A stretch of DNA of 64,000 nt from Leptotrichia sp. oral taxon 212 (lineage in GTDB: Bacteria > Fusobacteriota > Fusobacteriia > Fusobacteriales > Leptotrichiaceae). The stretch is taken from contig NZ_CP012410.1 of assembly GCF_001274535.1 (NCBI RefSeq), forward strand, positions 1,585,126-1,649,125. Reading direction: 5' to 3'. The notes beneath the pieces are model-generated. The model worked only from the letters and a program-made list of their open reading frames with translations. It had not been told where the DNA came from and did no database searches. A program made the position numbers and the translations under genes. Shown one piece after another: positions 45,051 to 54,751 of this stretch; position 1 is the stretch's first letter, and each line of letters opens with the position of its first letter.

Positions 45051-45660
45051 AACTATTTCTTTCCTTTCTTTTTAATTCTTCTATAGATTGAATGTGGTAT
45101 TCCATCATATCATTCCAATCTCTGTATATTCTAAAATTTATTTCATGTTTAAAATACATTTCTGATTTTAATTTCTTACGAACTTCTTTACTTTTATCTA
45201 ACCAATCAATACGACATTTATCAATTTCTAATAAATTTTTTTCTGAAATATATCCTCTATAAATTTGCCTTGATATATATCCATATAAATTTGTTTTTGT
45301 CACATCATAAGATTCTCTAAAAAATTTCCAATAAATGTCAAATAATTGCGGTGAAATAACAGCAATATCGATATCAGACTTCCCGTCATCTTCTACTTCA
45401 AATTTCTTTAATGCTTTATTTGGAGATAAGCTATAACCTAATTTTGCGCTTCCTACCATAACAATATTATTAAAACTAATATTCATAGATTTACTAACTA
45501 TTAATTTAAACAAATCAATGGTTTCCAAGATTTTTTCATTAGGAATATTAAGTATTTCTCTAAAATACCAGTTATCAGTACGGACTACATATTTTAAAAA
45601 AAAATCTTTAACCGTTAATCTTATTAAATCTTGTCTAATATCATTTTCAGTATACAACAT
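45040..45660 (-). CDS. Nucleotidyltransferase-fold protein coupled to DUF262
   Basis: 206 residues. A polymerase-beta-like NTase pattern: VGSAKLGYSLSP (GS at 70-71), a spacer with KKFEVEDD, then GKSDIDIAVIS with Asp96 and Asp98 as the metal-binding DxD. Flanking helices include IDLFKLIVSKSMNI. The third catalytic acid is not certain; D/E in CRIDWLD is a candidate. NTases in defence loci act as toxins (MenA/AbiEii-like), as second-messenger synthases or as antitoxin-like AMP-transferases. Strong GGGAGAGAAA before the start, and the gene overlaps the DUF262 gene. Confidence 0.72.
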   Translation of the reverse strand: MLYTENDIRQDLIRLTVKDFFLKYVVRTDNWYFREILNIPNEKILETIDLFKLIVSKSMNISFNNIVMVGSAKLGYSLSPNKALKKFEVEDDGKSDIDIAVISPQLFDIYWKFFRESYDVTKTNLYGYISRQIYRGYISEKNLLEIDKCRIDWLDKSKEVRKKLKSEMYFKHEINFRIYRDWNDMMEYHIQSIEELKRKERNSYVK

Positions 45661-45675
45661 TTTCTCTCCCTATAT

Positions 45676-46785
45676 CTATATACACTCTTCTAATAATTTT
45701 TTTAATTCCTTTGCTATTTTTTCCATCATTAAAACCGGAACTCCATTTCCAACTGTCTTAAACATATCTGTTAATGACATTGTTTTGGGTAATTCAAATT
45801 TTTTTGGTGCAGATTGTATTGCTAAAACTTCTGCAATACTAAGCCTTCTTGTTTTATAAGGATGTAAATGAACTTCGTTATTACCATATGCAGCTGTAGG
45901 AGAATATCTCCACCTATGTAAACGTTTATATGATTTTTTAGAAACATCTCCTTCTTCAATAATTTTCATTTTTTCTAAACCTGATCTTGGTAAAAAATAA
46001 TCCTGACTATTAAAATGAGACTCTACATTATTTTTATCAAACCAATATTGTACTGTTAAATTTTTTATAATTCCTTTTGGCATGTCAATTTTTGAATTTT
46101 CTTCAAAAGGATTTGTTAATGGCCAGTTAACTTTTTTTATTCTTTCTAAAAAATTAAAATTTTTGAGTCCCCAATTAAATTTTGAAATTAGATATTCTAT
46201 TTCTTTTTTATTTTTTCTATTTGAAATTCTTATTCCTATCATCATAATTCTTTCACGATTTTGTGGAACTCCATAATATAAAGAATTTAATAATTTATCA
46301 AAAACATAGTATCCATTTTTTTCCATTTTTTTATACATTTTAGAATAAAATTCTTTATGTTTCCTAGTTTTCCACAATCCTTTAACATTTTCAAAAATAA
46401 AAAAATCGGGAGTATATTTTTCAATTAAATTAAAATATACTTCTGAAAGTTTTCCGTTTTCACCATATATCCCTTTATTTTTACCAGCTATAGAAAAATC
46501 TGGACAAGGAGGACCTCCAACAAATCCTATAATTGTATCATCACATTCATTTCTTATAATATTTCCCAATAATGAAACGTCATCTAAATAATTTTGAATA
46601 TCATTCTTAAAATAACCGTACTCTGGTTTAGTTTTTTCTAATTTTTTTCTTGAATATTTATATGCATCAAGAAAAGGCTCATATTTTTCAGACACCATTG
46701 CAATATTAAACCCTGCATTTTCCAAGCCTAAATCTAATAATCCACAACCTGAAAAAAAAGAATATATTTTTATTTTATTTTCCAT
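45676..46785 (-). CDS. DNA (cytosine-5) methyltransferase
   Basis: 369 residues. Canonical motifs in order: I YSFFSGCGLLDLGL (11-21), IV GGPPCPDFS (90-98, catalytic C94), VI FFIFENVKGL, VIII QNRERIMMIG, a target-recognition region of about 200-290, IX-X RRLSIAEVLAIQSAP and VGNGVPVLM. It is complete. The recognition site cannot be read. It starts 22 bases after purB with AGAGGATTATT, so it may be carried on the purine transcript, and is followed by the NTase gene after 15 bases. Confidence 0.94.
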   Translation of the reverse strand: MENKIKIYSFFSGCGLLDLGLENAGFNIAMVSEKYEPFLDAYKYSRKKLEKTKPEYGYFKNDIQNYLDDVSLLGNIIRNECDDTIIGFVGGPPCPDFSIAGKNKGIYGENGKLSEVYFNLIEKYTPDFFIFENVKGLWKTRKHKEFYSKMYKKMEKNGYYVFDKLLNSLYYGVPQNRERIMMIGIRISNRKNKKEIEYLISKFNWGLKNFNFLERIKKVNWPLTNPFEENSKIDMPKGIIKNLTVQYWFDKNNVESHFNSQDYFLPRSGLEKMKIIEEGDVSKKSYKRLHRWRYSPTAAYGNNEVHLHPYKTRRLSIAEVLAIQSAPKKFELPKTMSLTDMFKTVGNGVPVLMMEKIAKELKKLLEECI

Positions 46786-46807
46786 AATAATCCTCTGATT
46801 TAATTAA

Positions 46808-48250
46808 TTACACCCTCAGCTCTTCCCTTTCCTCTGTAACTTCATCCTTATATTTTTCAAGGACAGGATCTATTTCCTCCCTGATGAAATCTTCTGTCTG
46901 TTGAGTTGCAAATCCTGTATAATTTGCTGAAACGAGAATTCCTTCCATATCTTCTGCCTTAAGTCCCAGTCTTCCATCTTTTATAATTCTTTCAATCAGG
47001 TTATTATGCTTTCCATTCAGCTTAATTTCCTTTGTTTCTTCCATTGAAAGCTCTCTAATAATTTCATGAACTTCCTGTCTGTCCATTCCTTTTTTCACTG
47101 ATTCCATAATAATGTTTTCAGTCGCCATAAACGGCAGTTCCCTCTGAATATTTGCCTCTATAACTTTCGGATAAACTACAACTCCGTCCATAATATTAAG
47201 CCATATAATAAGAATGGCATCCACAGCTAAAAATGCCTGAGGAATGGATAATCTCTTACTTGCAGAATCATCCAGAGTTCTTTCAAACCACTGTGTCGCA
47301 AATACAAGTGCACCTGTCTGCGAACTTGAAATCACATATTTTGCAAGGGAAGAAATTCTTTCACTTCTCATAGGGTTTCTTTTATATGCCATTGCACTTG
47401 AACCAATCTGATTTTTTTCAAAAGGCTCTTCCAGCTCTTTCAAATGCTGTAAAAGTCTGAAATCATTCGTAAACTTATGAGCCGACTGGGCAATATTTGA
47501 AAGCAGGTTCAATGTCTGGGCATCAACCTTTCTGTCATAAGTCTGCCCTGAAACTCCCTGTTTTTTATTAAATCCTGCCTTTTCAGTAACCAGTTTATCA
47601 AGCTGTTTTACTTTTTCAAAATCTCCATCAAAAAGTTCCTTAAAACTTGCCTGTGTTCCTGTAGTTCCCTTTACTCCCCTGAATCTCAGATTATCCAGTC
47701 TAAATTCCAGTTCCTCAAAATCAAGGAGCAGCGAATGAAGCCACAAAGTAGCCCTTTTCCCTACCGTTGTAAGCTGTGCCGCCTGAAAATGTGTAAATCC
47801 TAAAGTAGGAAGTGATTTGTATTCCAGGGAAAATTCCTTCATTCTTTTAATTAATGTGAGTAATTTCTTTCTAATAATAAGAAGTCCTTCTTTTATCTGA
47901 ATCAGATCAGTATTATCTCCCACATAGGCACTCGTAGCTCCCAGATGAATTATTTTTCTTGCATTCTTAGCCTGTTCTCCGTATGTGTGCACATGAGCCA
48001 TTACATCATGTCTCAATTTTTTTTCAAACTCCGCCGCAACTTCAAAATCAACATCATCCTTATATTTTTTAAGTTCTTCTATCTGTTCATCCGTAATAAA
48101 ATCAAGTCCAAGTTCCTTCTCAGCTTCTGCTAGATTTATCCAAAGCTGTCTCCATGTCCTGAACTTAAATTGTGGAGAAAATATATGTAACATTTCCTTG
48201 CTTGAATATCTCTCTGCCAATGGATTTGAGTATATGTCCATGTTTTCCAT
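46808..48250 (-). CDS. purB: Adenylosuccinate lyase
   Basis: 480 residues. Fumarase/aspartase superfamily: NPLAERYSSKEMLHIFSP, HLGATSAYVGDNTDL, THFQAAQLTTVGKR, and the signature SSAMAYKRNPMRSERI. It splits adenylosuccinate and SAICAR to fumarate plus AMP or AICAR in purine synthesis. The sequence is the long vertebrate-like/Leptotrichia type rather than the short B. subtilis one (inference from length). Ribosome binding site AGGAGG; it lies 114 bases after the rhodanese stop. Confidence 0.95.
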   Translation of the reverse strand: MENMDIYSNPLAERYSSKEMLHIFSPQFKFRTWRQLWINLAEAEKELGLDFITDEQIEELKKYKDDVDFEVAAEFEKKLRHDVMAHVHTYGEQAKNARKIIHLGATSAYVGDNTDLIQIKEGLLIIRKKLLTLIKRMKEFSLEYKSLPTLGFTHFQAAQLTTVGKRATLWLHSLLLDFEELEFRLDNLRFRGVKGTTGTQASFKELFDGDFEKVKQLDKLVTEKAGFNKKQGVSGQTYDRKVDAQTLNLLSNIAQSAHKFTNDFRLLQHLKELEEPFEKNQIGSSAMAYKRNPMRSERISSLAKYVISSSQTGALVFATQWFERTLDDSASKRLSIPQAFLAVDAILIIWLNIMDGVVVYPKVIEANIQRELPFMATENIIMESVKKGMDRQEVHEIIRELSMEETKEIKLNGKHNNLIERIIKDGRLGLKAEDMEGILVSANYTGFATQQTEDFIREEIDPVLEKYKDEVTEEREELRV

Positions 48251-48364
48251 ATTTGAAATTCCTCCTAGCTATTTTTATTTTTTCTTAATTTAAAACACTT
48301 CGCCTTCATCTTTGAAAAATTTATTATTTCTGTGAAATCCAGTATTTTTAGAATATCACATCTG

Positions 48365-48802
48365 CTATTTCACAACTTCTCCATTCCAATCTTTTATTCC
48401 GCCAAAGTCAATTACATTTGTATAACCTTTTTCAATTAATTTTAATGCCGCTTCCCTGCTTCGTCTTCCACTTCTGCAATAAACTAAAATCAAATCATCT
48501 TTATTTTTTAATTTTGCTTCTGCTTCATTTTCAATAGTTTCAAGCGGAATAGACACTGCATTTGGAATATGTCCTTCGTTATACTCTTCTATAGTTCTAA
48601 CATCTACAACTATAGTTTTCTCAGTTTCCATCATTTTTTTAGCTTCATCTGAAGTTATCTTCTTATATTCAGCCTTTTTTTCACTTTTTACTTCCTTCGA
48701 CATTTTCACTGTCTGTTTTTCATTTCCTGTTTTACCACATGAAATTCCTAATACACAAATTAATCCGATTATTGTTAGCAGTGTCATTTTTTTCATTTTC
48801 AT
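48365..48802 (-). CDS. Rhodanese-domain lipoprotein
   Basis: 145 residues from the ATG at 48802 (GGAGATAAAG); the longer reading lacks a ribosome binding site. Signal peptide KKMTLLTIIGLICVLGISC with lipobox LGISC, a Lys/Glu-rich linker, then a single rhodanese domain: TSDEAKKMMETEKTIVVDVR, EEYNEGHIPNAVSIPL, active-site loop YCRSGRRSREAA with the catalytic Cys, and GYTNVIDFGGIKDWNG. It would transfer sulfane sulfur in the periplasm. It sits between purA and purB, whose cytosolic roles are unrelated. Confidence 0.9.
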   Translation of the reverse strand: MKMKKMTLLTIIGLICVLGISCGKTGNEKQTVKMSKEVKSEKKAEYKKITSDEAKKMMETEKTIVVDVRTIEEYNEGHIPNAVSIPLETIENEAEAKLKNKDDLILVYCRSGRRSREAALKLIEKGYTNVIDFGGIKDWNGEVVK

Positions 48803-48868
48803 CTTTATCTCCATTTCTTTAATTTTTATAATTTTTATTTTATTCACAATTTTTCCAACTTCCAAGAA

Positions 48869-50167
<1,299 letters not shown>

Positions 50168-50170
50168 TTA

Positions 50171-50704
50171 TTATTCCTCCTCTTTTTTTACAATACCGAT
50201 ATAAGGTAAATCTCTATGTTTCTGCGCAAAATCTATTCCATACCCGACTACAAATTCATCAGGTATCTTAAATCCTGTATAATCAACTTCTATCTTAACT
50301 TCCCTTCTTTCAGGCTTGTCAAGAAGCGTACATATTTTAATACTTTTTGGATTTCTGATTTTAAGCATTTCCAGAACCTTCTTCAGTGTATGCCCTGTAT
50401 CTATTATATCTTCAACGATTATTACGTTTCTTCCACTAATATCCTCTTCCAGATCTTTTTTTATTTTTACATCTCTTGAACTCTCCAATTCATTTCCGTA
50501 ACTTGATACAACCATAAAATCAATAGTTGCTTCTGTTTTCAGTTCTCTTACAAGATCGCTTAAAAATATTACCGAACCACGTAAAAGGCCAATTAATAAA
50601 ATTTCTTCCCCTTTATAATCATTGTCAATCCGAAGTGCCATTTCTTTTACCTTTTCTGATATTTCTTCTTTTGAGATTAATGTTCCAATACTGTATTTGA
50701 ACAC
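50171..50704 (-). CDS. hpt: Hypoxanthine phosphoribosyltransferase
   Basis: 177 residues from the GTG at 50702-50704, 8 bases after TTGGAGG; a TTG 15 bases earlier overlaps that site. PRPP loop VIIVEDIIDTGHTL, the flexible-loop region VSSYGNELESSR, LLRGSVIF at the pyrophosphate loop and VGYGIDFAQKHRDLP at the base site. Salvages hypoxanthine (and probably guanine). First gene of the purine run, with its own promoter. Confidence 0.93.
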   Translation of the reverse strand: MFKYSIGTLISKEEISEKVKEMALRIDNDYKGEEILLIGLLRGSVIFLSDLVRELKTEATIDFMVVSSYGNELESSRDVKIKKDLEEDISGRNVIIVEDIIDTGHTLKKVLEMLKIRNPKSIKICTLLDKPERREVKIEVDYTGFKIPDEFVVGYGIDFAQKHRDLPYIGIVKKEEE

Positions 50705-50787
50705 CTTTTCTCCCTCCAATTCAAAAATAAATTTATATGTTACCTTATGAAATGTGTAAAATGAAAAATTCTATTCGTTTACTTCTT

Positions 50788-50816
50788 ATTCTACTATATT
50801 TATATAATTTTTTCAA
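50788..50816 (-). promoter_or_regulatory. Promoter of the hpt-purA unit
   Basis: Minus strand TTGAAA (50811-50816), a 17-base spacer, TAGAAT (50788-50793). Confidence 0.6.
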
Positions 50817-50888
50817 TTATAAAAAATTAATATCTATTTTCTATAAAATATATCAATTATACAAAAAAATCGTTAAAAAATTTCCCTA

Positions 50889-50917
50889 TTCAAATTTTTT
50901 TCATATTATACTATAAT
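50889..50917 (+). promoter_or_regulatory. Promoter of the first C69 gene
   Basis: Plus strand TTCAAA (50889-50894), a 17-base spacer, TATAAT (50912-50917), about 40 bases before the start. Confidence 0.6.
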
Positions 50918-50958
50918 TATGTAATAAATGTTATTAAATTTTTATAGGAGATGATAGT

Positions 50959-52383
50959 ATGAAGTTTAAAAAAACAATGTTTTTACTGACATTATTTATT
51001 CTAATGCTTGAATTTTCAACATATATTCTTGCATGTACCGGAGTTATTGTAGGTAAAGGTCTGACATCTGACGGAAGTTATATTTTTGGGCGTAATGAAG
51101 ACTTCTTAGCTGAACCTGAACATAATAAAAACTTTGTGGTTCGTGAAGGTGGAAAAAATAAACCTGGAGAAATATTCAAGGATGAAAGTAACGGATTTAC
51201 ATATCCACTTCCTGAAACTAGATACAAATATTTTTCTGTTCCTGATGTCACTCCTGAAGAAGGAATATTCGATGAAGCAGGATTCAATGAATTTGGTGTA
51301 GCAATTGACACTACAGTTTCTGCTGATTCTAATGATAAAATTAAAAAAATCGATCCTTATGTAAAAGATGGACTGGCTGAATCTGCTATGCCTACTGTTA
51401 TTCTTCCATATGTAAAAACTGCAAGAGAAGGAGTTTTACGTCTAGCTGAAATTATTAAAACTAAAGGTGCCGCTGAAGGAAATATTCTTGTAATAGCTGA
51501 TAAAAAAGAAATGTGGTACATCGAAATCTATTCAGGACATCAGTTTGTTGCAATAAAATATCCTGATGACAAATTCTCTGTTTTCCCTAACACATTCTTC
51601 TTAGGAACTATTGACTTAAATGATAAAAATAATGTAATAAAATCTGACGGTATAGAAAAAGTTGCAAAAGAAGCAGGAAGCTATGTTGCAGAAAATGGAA
51701 AAATGCATCTGGCCAAATCATATGCCCCTGAATTTGCTGAAAGAGACCGTTCGCGTTCCTATTCAGGAATTCTTCAATTAAATCCTAAAGCTAAAATCAG
51801 CTATAATGATGAAAGATTTGAGTTCTTCCAGTCTTCTGACAAAAAAATAACTCTACAGGATGTAATGGCTGTTTTAAGAAACCGTCTTGAAAATACAAAC
51901 TTTAAACCACAAATGGATAGAAAAAAGGGTGATGACTATAAATATCCTATAAATAATGAAAATGTTATCGAATCACATATTTTCCAAATTAAAAAAGACT
52001 TACCTGCAAATGTTGGTGGAATCATGTGGCTTACAATGGCAAGCTCAAAATATTCTCCATATATTCCGTTCTATGGAAATATAACTGCCACTTATGATGC
52101 ATATCATGTAGAAGGTGGACAATATGATCCTAATTCCTACTATTGGGTATCAGAAACTGTAAACACTGCAATGAACAAAGTCTCTGCCAAGGAACAGGCT
52201 GATTTCTTTAATAAAATCAGAAGTTATGAAGATAAAAAAATAGCTGAACAAAATCAGTTAGACAAAAAGATAGCTAAAATGTCTCCAAAACAGGCTGAAA
52301 AATTTGCAACTGAACTTGCCCTTAAAAATGGACAGGAAGGATTTACATTTGTTAAAAATCAGGAAAATATACTAAAGAAATAA
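50959..52383 (+). CDS. C69 family dipeptidase (PepD-type Ntn hydrolase), copy 1
   Basis: 474 residues. A hydrophobic leader (FKKTMFLLTLFILMLEFS) ends just before CTGVIVGKG, so Cys26 becomes the N-terminal nucleophile after cleavage at ILA|C, as in Ntn hydrolases. The same place also satisfies a lipobox (ILAC). Typical C69 segments follow: DGSYIFGRNEDF, DEAGFNEFGVAID, TMPTVILPYVKTAREGV-like, and KKEMWYIEIYSGHQFVAI. The family cleaves dipeptides, often with Asp or Glu. It is followed 70 bases later by a paralogue. Ribosome binding site AGGAGATGATAGT. Confidence 0.9.
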   Translation: MKFKKTMFLLTLFILMLEFSTYILACTGVIVGKGLTSDGSYIFGRNEDFLAEPEHNKNFVVREGGKNKPGEIFKDESNGFTYPLPETRYKYFSVPDVTPEEGIFDEAGFNEFGVAIDTTVSADSNDKIKKIDPYVKDGLAESAMPTVILPYVKTAREGVLRLAEIIKTKGAAEGNILVIADKKEMWYIEIYSGHQFVAIKYPDDKFSVFPNTFFLGTIDLNDKNNVIKSDGIEKVAKEAGSYVAENGKMHLAKSYAPEFAERDRSRSYSGILQLNPKAKISYNDERFEFFQSSDKKITLQDVMAVLRNRLENTNFKPQMDRKKGDDYKYPINNENVIESHIFQIKKDLPANVGGIMWLTMASSKYSPYIPFYGNITATYDAYHVEGGQYDPNSYYWVSETVNTAMNKVSAKEQADFFNKIRSYEDKKIAEQNQLDKKIAKMSPKQAEKFATELALKNGQEGFTFVKNQENILKK

Positions 52384-52453
52384 AATGTAATTTATATAGA
52401 GAGGATATTCAAACTCTCTTTTATACCATATTTAAACTGAAGGAGATGTTAAA

Positions 52454-53902
52454 ATGAAAAAATTTAAAAAGTTATTTTCACTTCTTACTCTGTTTGCATT
52501 GTTTACTCAATTTTCAAATTATATTTTTGCATGCACTGGGGTCATCGTAGGTAAAGGTTTGACAACAGATGGAAGCTATATTTTTGGAAGAAATGAAGAT
52601 TTTACAGCTGCAGCTGATCATAATAAAAATTTTGTGGTTCATGAAAGAGGAAAAAATAAACCTGGAGAAATATTCAAGGATGAAAGTAATGGTTTTACAT
52701 ATCCTCTTCCTGAAACTAAATACAAATATATTTCTGTTCCTGATGTCACTCCTGAAGAAGGAATATTTGATGAAGCAGGATATAACGAATTTGGAGTGGC
52801 AATCGATGCTACAGTTTCAGCTGAAGCTAATGAAAAAATTCAGAAAATTGACCCTTACGTAAAGGACGGTATATCTGAATCTACTATGCCTACAGTTATT
52901 CTTCCATATGTAAAAACTGCAAGAGAAGGAGTTTTACGTCTGGCTGAAATCATTAAAACTAAGGGGGCTGCTGAGGGAAATGTACTCGTAATAGCTGACA
53001 AAAAAGAAATGTGGTATATTGAAATCTATTCAGGACATCAGTTTGTTGCAATAAAATATCCTGATGATAAATTTTCTGTATTCTCAAATACTTATTTTCT
53101 TGGAACTATTGACTTAAATGACAAAAATAACGTAATAAAATCTGATGATATAGAAAAAGTTGCAAAAGATGCCGGAAGTTACATTTCAGTGAATGGAAAA
53201 ATGCATCTGGCAAAATCTTATGCCCCTGAAATGACAGATGGTAACCGTTCACGTGCCTATTCAGGAATTCTGCAGTTAAATCCAAAAGCAAATATTACAT
53301 ATAAAGATAAAATTTACGAACTTTTCCAAACTAGAGATAAGAAAATATCTGTACAGGATGTAATGGCTGTTTTAAGAAACCGTCTTGAAAATACAAACTT
53401 TACAGTTGCTAAAAGAAAACAGAATACTGATACTGCTAAATATCCTATAAGTAACGAAAATGGTATAGAAACTCATATTTTTCAAATTAAGAAAGATTTA
53501 CCTGCAAATGTAGGAGGAATTATATGGCTTGCAATGGCTGGAGCTAAATATTCTCCATTTGTTCCTTATTATGGTAATATAAACACCACTTATGATACAT
53601 ATCACGTAAAAGGTACTACATATAATGCGGACTCTTTCTACTGGGTTGCAGAAAATGTAAATATTAATATGGAAAATGCTTCTGCTGATGTAAAAAATAA
53701 ATATTTACAGAAAATTAAAGACTTTGAAAACAGAAAAATTACTGAACAAAATATTCTGAACAAAAAAATTGCAAAAATGTCACCTAAAGAAGCTGAAAAA
53801 TTTGCAACTGAACTTGCCCTTAAAAATGGAAAAGAAGCATATGAACTTGTAAAAAATGAAGAAAATTCACTAAAAAATAATTCTTTTATGAATTATAAAT
53901 AA
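52454..53902 (+). CDS. C69 family dipeptidase, copy 2
   Basis: 482 residues, a close paralogue of copy 1: long blocks are identical (NKPGEIFKDESNGFTYPLPE, PTVILPYVKTAREGVLRLA, SGHQFVAIKYPDDKFSVF), and the last 35 residues are nearly so. The nucleophile is Cys27 (YIFA|CTGV) with the same leader arrangement. The differences cluster at 280-400, where the substrate pocket should lie, so the two copies may differ in specificity. Own AAGGAGATGTTAAA; co-transcription with copy 1 is likely. The 3' end is closed by a long hairpin. Confidence 0.9.
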   Translation: MKKFKKLFSLLTLFALFTQFSNYIFACTGVIVGKGLTTDGSYIFGRNEDFTAAADHNKNFVVHERGKNKPGEIFKDESNGFTYPLPETKYKYISVPDVTPEEGIFDEAGYNEFGVAIDATVSAEANEKIQKIDPYVKDGISESTMPTVILPYVKTAREGVLRLAEIIKTKGAAEGNVLVIADKKEMWYIEIYSGHQFVAIKYPDDKFSVFSNTYFLGTIDLNDKNNVIKSDDIEKVAKDAGSYISVNGKMHLAKSYAPEMTDGNRSRAYSGILQLNPKANITYKDKIYELFQTRDKKISVQDVMAVLRNRLENTNFTVAKRKQNTDTAKYPISNENGIETHIFQIKKDLPANVGGIIWLAMAGAKYSPFVPYYGNINTTYDTYHVKGTTYNADSFYWVAENVNINMENASADVKNKYLQKIKDFENRKITEQNILNKKIAKMSPKEAEKFATELALKNGKEAYELVKNEENSLKNNSFMNYK

Positions 53903-53920
53903 AACCTCTTAAAAAAAGAC

Positions 53921-53980
53921 AGGCTGTCTTCAAGGAAAAATATAAAATTTGTATCTATATTTTTCTTTCTGAGACAGCCT
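53921..53980 (+). terminator. Terminator of the C69 pair
   Basis: AGGCTGTCT (53921-53929) pairs with AGACAGCCT (53972-53980); GAAAAATATA/TATATTTTTC pairs inside. Followed by TTTTATTCTT. Confidence 0.8.
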
Positions 53981-54034
53981 TTTTATTCTTATTCTTTATT
54001 CTTAAATTAGAAATACTCATTATTTTTTCTGTTC

Positions 54035-54571
54035 TTATTTCAAACTTTCCCATTCTTCCCTTAATACTCCGTATTTTATGGAGTCAAAATATTCATTCAT
54101 ATGATATCTTACTTTTCGTATTCTTCCTTCAAGTTTATAACCAATTTTTTCAGCACTTTTCATCATGGATATATTTCCGCTCCATGTTGTTAGTCCAACA
54201 TGTTCCAATTCTGAAAAATCATTAAAAGTTTTTGTTGTCCATATTTTAAGAGCTTTGCTCCCATAGCCACTATACCAGTAATTACTGTCATAAATTACTA
54301 TTCCGACTTCAAGCCACCTTGTTTTTCTGTCTTGCCAGTATCTGCTTACTGTTCCTACTAAAATTTCATCAATATAAATTCCATTTACATCATCAGATTT
54401 GAAAAAATCTATTTCAGTTTTCAAAAAAGTTTCGTAGTCAATAACTTTATAATCATCAAAATATGGTCCGTTCCATTTTTTCCATTTAGGACTTTCTCCC
54501 TGATATATAATTGAATACAGATGCTCAAAATCAGTTTTATCTATTTTTTTTACAGTTACTTCTTTTTTCAA
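54035..54571 (-). CDS. GNAT family N-acetyltransferase (RimJ/RimL-like)
   Basis: 178 residues, TTG start at 54571 behind AAAGGAGAAAAAA. KIDKTDFEHLYSIIYQGES at the N-terminus, EILVGTVSRYWQDRKTRWLE, VGIVIYDSNYWYSGYGSKAL with the acetyl-CoA loop, and GLTTWSGNISMMKSAEKIGY with RKVRYHMNEYFDSIKYGVL. It resembles acetyltransferases for ribosomal-protein N-termini or aminoglycosides; the substrate is unknown. Single gene. Confidence 0.85.
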   Translation of the reverse strand: MKKEVTVKKIDKTDFEHLYSIIYQGESPKWKKWNGPYFDDYKVIDYETFLKTEIDFFKSDDVNGIYIDEILVGTVSRYWQDRKTRWLEVGIVIYDSNYWYSGYGSKALKIWTTKTFNDFSELEHVGLTTWSGNISMMKSAEKIGYKLEGRIRKVRYHMNEYFDSIKYGVLREEWESLK

Positions 54572-54644
54572 TTTTTTCTCCTTTAGAATTAAAGATTAGA
54601 TACCGGAATATATTAAAATAATTGTTTTCTTTCCTAATAAATAC

Positions 54645-54745
54645 AAAAACAGGATTACTCAAATTTTATTGTTTTAAATAAAAACATTCCTTTGAATAGA
54701 AAAAATATCTTTATTTTCACTATATTTGAGTTAATCCTGCTTTTT
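54645..54745 (-). terminator. Long hairpin downstream of glgA
   Basis: AAAAACAGGATTACTCAAAT (54645-54664) pairs with ATTTGAGTTAATCCTG and T5 (54724-54745), with two bulges. Long loop. This fills the 180-base gap between glgA and the GNAT gene. Confidence 0.6.
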
Positions 54746-54751
54746 CTATCA

